The notes below the pieces were generated by a model. The model was not told the DNA's origin, made no database searches, and was given only the letters and a program-made list of their open reading frames with translations. 64,000 nt of DNA from Linanthus parryae. Lineage: Eukaryota > Streptophyta > Magnoliopsida > Ericales > Polemoniaceae. Positions 55,048 through 64,000 of this stretch are shown in pieces (the stretch's first letter is position 1; the number at the start of each line of letters is the position of its first letter). The position numbers and the translations under genes are program-made. The stretch lies in assembly GCA_023055425.1 (NCBI GenBank), contig JALGPY010000003.1:65146991-65210990 (forward strand), given 5' to 3'.

Positions 55048-57137
55048 TTTTAGTCTTGACTAGCCAGTCAGTGTTTGCATCGCCATGTCTGCATATAGTT
55101 GTTCATGTCGTATTGTGTCTATTGATGTGGTCCGTGTCGTGATATTGTGATAGCATATCGTATTGTCAAATGTAGTCGTGTAGTGTATATACTTGTTTGT
55201 GTTTGTGTTTAATATTGCACGTTTTTTTATTTGAGTCTACCTACCCTATCGAATGTTTTGCGTAGTTTCGTTCGTGTCGGCTTGCATGTAGTGTAAGAAT
55301 TATATGAAAAAAAATCAAAAATTGAAAAAAAAATTAAAAAGAGAAAATTTTGAGAAAAGGGCAATCGAAAGAGGCTAAAGTTTGATAAATCGCGAGGTGT
55401 GAGGATTTTAGGCGTAGAGCATGATTTGCGACCGAGAGTGACGACGTGAGTCCCCCCTAGCAGGTATAGAGAGACTTTCTTTACGGGAGTGCCTACCTAT
55501 TTCTAACACTTACGTGATTTTCAAAGTCAAAGTGTGTGCCTATTTTCTTACAAGAGCTGAGCTAGGTGTGAGCTAAACAAGCCGAACATCCATGTGTACG
55601 TCTTAGGTAGTCGCCAACCCGCCTCGTAGTGGCACACGAAACAGCTGTGCGAGGACGTGTATTAGAGCACTCACTGCTTTTAGAACTCACCTTGTAGGAC
55701 CATTAGACGCCCCGATTTGAACCTTTGATTCTTGCTAGCCTTCGGACCTAGGGTGACGATTATTGGCCTTCATCACAAATTGATTAGAATCACCACTTTA
55801 GTGCGTCACGAGGGGGTTGTGTAGTTGAGGGGGTTCGATGAGGGAGTGATTATACATTTCGTTGAGTTCTACATCTCGCTTGCACTTCATTGATTATCTA
55901 CGAGGGGATGCGAGGGTGAGTGAGTAGGCTTGCGCACTTCGGTGTGGCGGTGTTCCATGCCATTACATCATGGACACAGTTGTGGAGAGCCGTGAGTGCG
56001 TGAATCTAATACGCACGGAATTGGGTTGGGTGAACTTAATTGGTGGATCGTGCTAGGTACCGGTTTTGATTACTTTGGTGTAGGAGGATCGGTTGGATTA
56101 GGCACGAGATACATTCATCTTCGGGACTACTTGAGAGGGGATATGGTTACATTCGAGTGTGGGGGTGTCGACTTTTGACTCCGGACATTGAGAGTGAGCT
56201 TGCGACGACTCCACTCCCACACATGTACTTCATTGATTTTGCGGCTTGGACTTGACATGGACTTTGATTGAGTTAGGAGGAGATGATATTTCTATGTGAT
56301 ATTCATTCATCGATTTACGTGTTTCCTTCTCCTAGCATCTTTGATTGTTATTTGAAGACCACTCGGATATTATTGTTGGCTTTTGATGGTATTTTGAGAG
56401 AATTATAAAAAAAAAAGGAAAAAAAAAATAGAAAATGAAAAAAAAAGAGAGAAAAAGAAAAAGGAGAGATGAACTAAAGTGTTGAGTTGAATTTGAATGA
56501 GAACGAGTGGTGGAGCTACTTTGACGACGATGGTTCACGTTTCATGCACGACGAACGACGATGGCCACGGAGATCACTATTGTACCGGGGTTTGAGGGAA
56601 TTGAGGGCCGGAGGTGGTGAGCTTCGGGTTTTGGTTCCTATCATCGTGGTGAGGGTGTGTGAGATGTGGGATTTGATGTGAGAATGTGATGCTTAGGACT
56701 TTATTTCGACGAGATTATCTATATGTCCCCAAGCCTCATCATGTGAAAACCGTTAGCGGATTAGGAGCTCGGACATTGGATGTGGCTTCGCCTAGCGTAG
56801 CCTCTTATTTCGTGGCACACGCGAAGAGGTAGCGTACTCTTGTACTTAGTAAAGTTAGGCTTTCTATACTAACTGGGGGAGAGTCTCGTTGTCGAGTTTA
56901 GTTTCAACTCATGCTTTGTTCCTAGGATTCTCATCACTTCATGATAATCGATTAAAGCCAATGGAGATTGCCCGATCTCAACCAAAAAAAATAAAAAGTG
57001 TGTTTCGTATATATGTGTTTGTGTAGGATCGAGTCGTAGTTTGCATTTGCATCATATTGTTGCATTGTCGAGTCTTGTGTCGTTTGCGTCTTGAGTCGGC
57101 TAATAAATAGTGGTTTTACTCGGGACGAGCAAAAGTT

Positions 57138-57152
57138 AAGTGTGGGGGTATT
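57138..57152 (+). promoter_or_regulatory. Polypurine tract of the outer element
   Basis: TAAGTGTGGGGGTATT-type run abutting the LTR start at 57153, after a GGGACGAGCAAAA block. Confidence 0.85.
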
Positions 57153-58793
57153 TGATAACTCTCTGTTAGGAGTTATTATTATACTTTCTTATTACTTGTA
57201 TTAGGCTTATTTCACATGATTTATATGTTATATTTGCACAAATATGTGAATTTGACGATTTATAAGCCTAAGAGTAAAAAGTTGTGTTTCTAGCTTATTT
57301 GTGCATGTTTTCTCTCATACTTGCTATGATAATTGCACAGGTTGTTTAGTGTTGTGTATCTCAGGTAAAATAGGTGCAATGGAGCTTATGAGATGCTTGG
57401 ATATGCTTGGAATGGAGCTAGATGAAGAGGAGAAAAGGAGACGCACAAACGAAGTAAAGTTGGAAAAGTCACACAGGACCAGCCTGCACTATTTTCTATG
57501 CCCAGGAAAATCTACAAAGAATTTTGGAGCAAGGCTTGCGGCATTGGAAAGTAGACATCCGTAGCTTTCCAACGATATATAGTAGGCCCGAATACGAGTC
57601 CGTATGAGGGAGATACATCCCGCGCAAGATCAGCAAATAATTCTGGCCGAGAATTACAAAGTAGAGGGGCTGAAGTGCAATTTCGGCCAGATTTCATTAA
57701 AATTCGTGCCCAGGCAATAAAGGACGCATTCTTAGACCTAAAACAGAGAAGAAGCTGCTGGGGAACGATAGAGGGAGGTTAGAGAGCACGAGGATCATGG
57801 AGAACGACGCCGGAATCGCCGGAACGCGAATTTCGTCACGAGTTTGACTATCCTTCCTATCTTTTCTATCGTTTCTCAATACTATGAACTTGTTAACTTC
57901 TATTTTCAGCATATTTGAGTAGTTTTCTTGGCTAGGCTCTATGGAGAGCCTAGGGTTTTGTTAGACACCATTCCGGATTTGTTTGTTTGATTCGTGCTTA
58001 TGGATTCATGTGATGGATTGATTTTATCTCGTTTGATGGATTGTTGAACTTGCACTATTGACACGTGCTTGGTAGGATATGAATGATCATATGAGATGTT
58101 TCAATACATATCGTGTTATCTTAGCTTAAAGTAATAGTGAATTTGCTTCTTCTAGTAATCTTGTTCTTAATTTTATGCTACCTTAGCGTCATGAACTAGG
58201 GTATCTACTTGATGAAAGATTGATGGACTGACAGGTGAAGATTGATTAGCTTATGAATCTAGGATTTCTAGCAACCCCGTATCATGATGGGCTGAAAGGC
58301 GAAGTGTTAGGGTTTGGATCAAAACGTAGGATTAATCTTAGTGCTTGTTAGGTGATGTAGTTTATGGATCGACAGATGACGATTACAGAACCTAGCATAG
58401 GCTTACATGAGACCGATAGGATATTGTAAGTAGTTAGACGTGATCAAGAGCATATTCAATATTACATGTTTCAAAGCAATATCCGGAATTGTCTACTGCC
58501 CTAGGTGACCCATAGATTGCCTAGTTCCTCTCTATATTTGATAAAACGTTGTTTAATTCAGAAAATACAAAAATATATATTATTTTAGTTAGTTTAATAC
58601 TGTCACTTGATTGGGGTGACAACTTCTCAAATCAACAACTTTCTTCCTGTTATTTCAATTACACTCTTTAGATTTAATCTCTAATTAACAATAAATCTAC
58701 TATCTGTCCTCGTGGGATCGACAACCTGAGTTTCAATACTCGTCTTTATTACTTCGACTGTGCACTTGCGTATACACGTAAGAAATCGTGTCA
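57153..58793 (+). repeat. 3' LTR of the outer element (1641 bp)
   Basis: TGATAACTCT...AATCGTGTCA, followed by the GGCGG duplication. Nearly identical to 44845-46484. Confidence 0.95.
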
Positions 58794-58798
58794 GGCGG

Positions 58799-59334
58799 CC
58801 ACGTGCTGGCCCTGGGTCTCACAGGTCTGCCCCCGACTCGTTGACATGGCTACTTAGATGTCTATATGCAGTGGCCCACCTAGGGGGTGGCGGGTTCGGG
58901 TCGCGGCCCCTCCAAAGTTTTGAACTTTCATTAACCCCTCATATAACTTGATTTCCTGATATAAATACTACATTTTGATGAAATTCATGTTTTATAATCC
59001 TTAAAATGTCAAATATGAACTTAAATCCTCTCATAGTACAAGCTTACAATGTAGCTTGGCCCCGTGCTCATTAAAATCATTTCTCATGGGCTATCTGGTT
59101 TGGTTGAAGTATGCGTCTTACGAATATTGGCCTTCTATTTCCGGTTGACATTTATTGACTCAAGAAATATTGACAATCAACAGAGAAAACTGGAATAATT
59201 AGCGGGCTTTAATTACTTATCAGCTCAAGGAAAGTTGTATCTTCAGCACGAGAAACCATTCCCTGTACATTAACGAATTTCTTAGCCAGAATCGGATATG
59301 AACAATGATACACACAAATTGAACAATTAGCTGC
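58799..59334. other. Flanking DNA right of the outer element
   Basis: It continues the pre-insertion sequence of 44070-44839. No coding frame or clear repeat boundary. Confidence 0.5.
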
Positions 59335-59366
59335 TTTTTTGTTTTTTAGAAACTGAGCAATTTTCA

Positions 59367-61028
59367 TTAAACCATTGCACCAAGAGTTGGTATTGGGAAT
59401 ACATATTTTTCTAAGTATCTAATGAACCAACTAGGAACATGGCACAGCCACAGACAATTACTATCCTCGACAGGCGCGTGGCACGCAAGCTGATGAGCCA
59501 CGCGGTTGAACTCTCGTCCCCAAGTGTCGATTTCTATCTCCGAGTACTGGTTTAGGAGAGAGACTGCTTCAGTAAGAAGCTCTTTCATCAACCCCTCTTC
59601 TCTTCTTCGTCTCCCTTGCATCGCATCTCTCATTCCGTCAATATCCTGTGTTGAGTCTACGAATAGTAAAATCTGGTGATGTTTCCACCTGATTCCTTCC
59701 CTGAGTTCTTGGATGCATGCAATAGCTTCTGAGATTCGAGCACTCTCACATCTGGGTGACTTTTAAGCACTTTCAATTAAGAATTTGATGGTTCTTGTTC
59801 TGAGAAATACACCGGCCGTGACGAGGCCAGATCGGGGTTCCATCCGCCGTCAAATTGAATGATTAGCACTTCCTCATCTTCTGAAAACATCTTCGATTTC
59901 GGTTCCTGGGCTTCTAAGTTAAGTTCCACTCCTTTTATGATCTCTTGATCCTGTATCTTTCGTTGAATGAGTTGCAAAATTGAATCGGTGTTGACTTCTG
60001 CTCTTGAAAATTTCTTTGAGTTTCTTCCCTGCCAAATCACCCACAAAATGATACAATATTTATTTAGATTTCCACCTGATAGTCGATTAATATCTGCTTG
60101 CACCCTTCCTGATGCAATTGCTGTCGCTTTTTCCAGGAGTCCTTTACCCCAATCTGATTCCCACACAGAAGCCGAGATTGGACAGTTAAACAGGACATGC
60201 TCCGATGTTTCTGCGCCCTCCTTGCAAAAACTGCAGCAGTCTTCCAGCTTGAATCCCCTCTTCCTGAGATTTTACGTTGTAGGTAAGATGTTTCTGGTGA
60301 CTTTCCACACCATATGACTGATCTTCCTTTCAATTTTCTGTTTCAACAATTTTGTAAAGGGGTTTTTTGTCTTAACTGAGCTATCTCTTATATTTGATAG
60401 ATTTGATTTCTCTTGAATTCCCAGTTTATACCCTGATTTGACACTGTAAACCCCATTGTCTGCTTAGTGCCAGCGAACTTTTTCTTCATATTGCTGTTGT
60501 GGAATTGGCATTCTTATGATTTCCTGACAATCAATCTCGAAGAGGTACTCCCTTAAATTTTGGTGGTTCCATGTCTTTGTTTCCTTGTCTATGAACTCTG
60601 CAACCTTCATTGAATTGATCATACTATTCTTTGTGATCAATTTAAATGTAGGTTCTCGCCGGAGCCAGGGGAGTTCAACTCAGCCTTCTTGCCGTCCCCA
60701 ATTTGCCATCTCGTCCCTTTGCTAATAGCTTCCTTCCAAACAGGATGCTTCACCACGCGTAACTTTGTAAGTGGCCATCTTTAGCTGTCCAGGAAATCAC
60801 TGTTTGCAAAGTATTTTGCCGAGAAAACTATGCTCATAAGTGACTATGGTTTATCTAAAATCCGCTAAGCTTGCTTTGCCAACATTGCTTGATTAAAAAC
60901 TTTAAAATCACGGAATGCCAAACCTCCATTTTCTCTAGTTTGCTGCATCTTATTCCAAGCTAGTCATTTAATACCTCTCTCCGTCTTTGAGTTGCACCAC
61001 CATAATTTTCGTATCTTCCCTTCAATTT

Positions 61029-61066
<38 letters not shown>

Positions 61067-63494
61067 TCTTGTAGTTTAAAACATGACATATCATAACTTG
61101 GGATTGCATTTGCTACTGCTTTAATCAAAACTTCTTTCCTACCAATTGATAGTGTTTTCTCCTTCCAACCTTTCAATTTGCTATCAATGTTGTCTAGAAT
61201 ATATGAAAAAGTAGTATACTTTTGTTTACCTATTGTCGTAGGTAACCCAAGATACTTTTCATGTTTTTCCGTTTCAGGGACTCCACAATGCAGATTGATT
61301 TCAGTTTTGATGGCAACATCGACATTTGTGGAGAACACTATTGGCCCGAAGCTTTGCAATATGCGTCCAAAATTGCTTGTTATTTTGTAATCTCATGTAT
61401 AGTCGCCTGTAAAAATAATATAGAGTCGTCAGCAAAGAATAGTGTGGGAGACCACTGGTCCTCCCCGAGATGCTGTTACTCCTGCTAGGCTTCGGTCCCA
61501 AACCGCAGAAGTAACAACACTCGATAGTACTTCGGAACAAAGCACAAATAGGTAGGGGGATATGGGGCAGCCCTTTCTCAACCCCCTTCCGGGGACAACT
61601 CTCTCTGTAATACAGCCATCACGAACAAATTCGTATTGTGTTGTTGTAATGCAACGCATAATAGCTAAGACCAGTCTCGGACCAAACCCATATCTCTTTA
61701 GAACATCTCCTAGGAATGCCCATTCGACGTGGTCGTAGGCCTTAGACATGTCTATTTTTAGTGCGAGAGCCCCTTTCCTCCCTTTCTTCCTTGTCTTTAG
61801 AGAGTGGATTACTTCAAACGCCGTTAAGATGTTGTCTCTAATTAGTCTGCCAGGGACAAAAGCCGACTAATTTTCCGAGACTATTCCATCCAGCACTGTT
61901 TTGATCCTGTTAGCTATAGCCTTAGCCACAATTTTATAGATTACCGAACAGAGACTAATCGGACGGTAATCGACTGGTTTCCTTGGCTGTTTGATTTTGG
62001 GAATCAAATCCAAAATTGTGTGATTAAAAACTTCCCTGATTAGCTTCGTTATTCAGAATCCTCAGGCACTTTTTGACCGTGTCGCACCTACCGTAGCCCA
62101 ATGTTTATGGTAGAAACCGGAGAAAAAGCCATCCTTTCCGGGGGCCTTGTCTGGATTCATTTGAAAAAGGACATGTCGAATCTCCTGCTCTGTAAACTCT
62201 CTGTCCAAGTGGCTGGCACAATCAGCTGGAATTGAGTTTGAGTCAAGATGATTAGTCGCAAAGTTATCTTCCTGAGTTGGGTTATCTGTCTTGAAAATCG
62301 AGTAAAAGTGGCGTTCTAGGCAGTTTGTGACTTCTTTATCATCTTCTACCCATTTTCCTTCTTCATCTTTCAACCCTCTGAACGTATTCCTGGCCCTTCT
62401 GATTGTGAATTTGCTGTGAAATTTTTTTTGTGTTCCTGTCACCATACTTTAACCAATCTGTTCTGGCCCTTTGGGCCCACATCACTTCTTCCTTCCGCAA
62501 GAGCTCGTCATATCTTCCGGTCAAATAGGCCAACTCACTTCTAACCTTTCGAGTCTGTGCACATTTTTCCATATGATCTTTCCTGTCATGAAGCTCTTTG
62601 ATTTGGTTCTTAACGTTGCCGAATGTAACTCTGTTCCATACTTGGCAGTGTCGAGCTATTTTTTGTAACTTATGGCTTAGATTAGTTCCACCCTCCTTCT
62701 CCCAACAACTATGAACAATGCTTGCGAAATCGTCATGTAAATTCCACATTTTCTCATAGTGGAATCTCCTTATTCTATTGGCCTTCGGGCCTACAACACC
62801 CCATTCCATGAGTAAAGTCTTGTGATCCGAGCGCATAGCTGTTTTATGGGTCACCTTCGCTCCACGAAACTGGAACATCCATTCAATATTAGCGACGACC
62901 CTATAAATTCGTACTCTTAATATGTGATTCTTCTTCTTGGTTATTAGACCAAGTAAACTCAGGTCCTGCAAAACCTAGGTCGAGAAGGCTTAGATCTTGT
63001 AGGACTGAATTAAAAGCTTGCATTTGGCTATAGAGGTGTTCTCTCCCTCCTTCTTTCTCACTATTCAACCTTATTTCATTGAAATCTCCACAAATACACC
63101 AAAGTCTGTTGTCCTTTGGTGCAATTATCCTTAATAGCTCACAAGAGTTGTTTCGTTGTTCTCTAACGGGGTCACCATAAAAGCCCTTAAGCTTCCATAC
63201 TAGTCCCCCTTACTCCTCCACATCGGCATCAATATGATGATTAGAGATTTTGAAAAGCTTAACTTTTACCTTGGAATCCCAAAGTAGTGCTAATCCACCT
63301 ATGCGATCTTGCGCCTCTGCGTAGACTCCATTTGCATACTTCACCTTCTCGCGAACCTTGTCCATTTCATACTTGTTGAGTTAAGTCTCCATAAAGAAGA
63401 CAATATTAGGGGATAAGAGTCTCAACTTCTCCTTCAAATCTCGGACCGCGCGTGGTTTCCCCAACCCACGCACGTTCAATCTTAGAAGACTCAT
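59367..63494 (-). pseudogene. LINE-2 ORF2 remnant
   Basis: ORF2 starts at 63494 (MSLLRLNVRGLG). Endonuclease motifs are CGDFNEIR (near 63095) and DLGFAGPEFTWSN (near 62970). Reverse transcriptase shows MNPDKAPGKDGF (near 62150), [12 protein letters not shown] (near 61730), [11 protein letters not shown] (61580) and FADDSILF (near 61430). KYLGLPTTIGKQKY follows (near 61250), then zf-RVT (near 60240) and RNase H pieces IIQFDGGWNPD (near 59860) and EFNRVAHQLA (near 59510). Stops and frameshifts are frequent. A CA microsatellite (61032-61064) lies within the coding region. Confidence 0.85.
61032..61064. repeat. CA dinucleotide microsatellite inside LINE-2 ORF2
   Basis: Sixteen and a half CA units. 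On the coding strand it reads as alternating Val-Cys. Confidence 0.95.
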
Positions 63495-64000
63495 TGTGCT
63501 CGGCGGCCCTGACTAGCAGGCGCCGCCGTTGTTGCATTAGTTTTTGTTGGGAAGCTTTCAACGACACTGTTTTTTGGATTCATAACAGACAAGAGTTTCT
63601 TCTCAAGGTAGCACGGCTTTTGTGTCCCCCCTTCGAACTGCTATCCATGCTTGGAGGGGGGCTGAAATTGAATTCTTCCCCCACTTTTCGCTTCGGCGAC
63701 TGAGGGGCCCTATCCTTCGCTTGCATCGCTTTCCTTGCCGCGTCTTTCCAATTTTTCCCCGTGTTTATCTTCGGCATAGAACTGTTTAGAAAACTTGGGT
63801 TTTCCTGGCATGATTCTTTCCGCTTCAATGCTGCTGACCATAGCAGCAACCCCCTTAGATACCCCCTCTGTCTTCTATTGTTGTAGTGTTTTCGGCACTT
63901 CGTGAACTTTCTCGCTCCGTTCATTCTTTTCCTTTGTCTGATCCTGGTTTGCACCCACTTCATCCCCGATCTTCCTGGGCACTATAGCATTAAGATTCGC
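63491..64000 (-). pseudogene. LINE-2 ORF1, C-terminal part (incomplete at right edge)
   Basis: A basic, low-complexity C-terminal tail (including KNWKDAARKAMQAKDRAPQS near 63730). The frame reaching ORF2 ends ...QGRRAQ with TGA overlapping the ORF2 ATG as ATGA. A shift near 63580 separates the two open parts. The N-terminal part lies outside the window. Confidence 0.55.

Larger units (their letters stand above)
54017..57137 (+). other. 3' non-coding region of the outer Athila/Tat-like element
   Basis: No credible gene. It carries the tandem unit pair (54476-54661), the stem-loop and first purine run (about 54983-55047), a second purine run GAGTGTGGGGGTGTCGAC (56155-56172) and the third at the LTR. 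The order and many blocks match 2200-4430. A-rich stretches at 55300-55345 and 56405-56465 are low complexity. Confidence 0.75.
44840..58798 (+). mobile_element. Complete Athila/Tat-like non-autonomous LTR element without gag-pol
   Basis: 5' LTR 44845-46484, primer site 46491-46509, internal region, polypurine tract 57138-57152 and 3' LTR 57153-58793. GGCGG is duplicated at 44840-44844 and 58794-58798. The LTRs differ at roughly twenty positions of 1640 by eye. Subtracting the nested chromovirus leaves about 4.9 kb of internal DNA with no recognisable Gag, protease or polymerase, only an unfamiliar broken frame (46629-47625). The primer site and LTR ends place it with Athila/Tat elements. Confidence 0.92.
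59335..64000 (-). mobile_element. LINE-2: L1-type non-LTR element, right end outside the window
   Basis: On the minus strand: ORF1 end (from the right edge to about 63491), endonuclease, reverse transcriptase, zf-RVT and RNase H, ending near 59367, then a short 3' end with an A-rich tail (plus strand T6GT6 at 59335-59347). Same order as LINE-1 but a different, more decayed copy. Confidence 0.85.

Overview
The window is plant nuclear DNA, most likely from a eudicot. It is almost entirely nested retrotransposons: Ty3/gypsy, Ty1/copia and L1-type LINE elements with plant-type domains (Athila/Tat-like gag-protease, Reina-like chromovirus, Sirevirus-like copia, LINEs carrying an RNase H). I found no ordinary host protein gene. 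The only host gene I can support is a nuclear tRNA-Asn(GUU) at 33646-33719, in a non-repetitive island between 31.8 and 34.6 kb. The species cannot be named from the sequence.

Layout. 1-6755 (+): the 3' part of an Athila/Tat-like non-autonomous gypsy element with one gag-protease frame, 2.4 kb of non-coding DNA and a 2.3-kb LTR. It lies against a copia element on the minus strand (6756-8520), which lies in a minus-strand element E (8521-12652) with a TGTAACACCCC-type LTR and a small protein carrying three SUMO-interacting-motif-like repeats. E abuts a truncated relative, LTR F (12653-15177), which cuts a minus-strand Sirevirus-like element, Sire-1 (15178 to about 20410). These look like successive insertions, but most left ends lie outside the window.

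20.4-31.8 kb: a degraded minus-strand copia (Copia-C) in two pieces, split by a rearranged plus-strand Sirevirus (Sire-2). Sire-2 has fragments of another copia LTR (Copia-D) at the same place before both of its LTRs, which suggests an unequal exchange between LTRs. 34.6-44.1 kb: a 5'-truncated LINE on the minus strand with target duplications, split by a 4597-bp solo LTR (G) that has its own TCAGA duplication.

44845-58793 (+): a complete non-autonomous Athila/Tat-like LTR element (1.64-kb LTRs, GGCGG duplication, tRNA-Asp-type primer site) without recognisable gag or pol. Nested inside it is a complete, very young chromovirus (48253-54011; 519-bp LTRs with two mismatches; GATTC duplication) with one uninterrupted 1549-codon gag-pol frame. 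59.3 kb to the right end: a second, decayed LINE on the minus strand.

How the parts relate. The two Athila/Tat-like elements make little or no replication machinery of their own and would depend on proteins from elsewhere. They share LTR ends, a non-coding 3' region with three polypurine-tract-like G runs, a conserved stem-loop and a duplicated motif of about 75 bp. The chromovirus is the only element with a full set of coding domains, but its RNase H has Val where the first catalytic Asp is expected.
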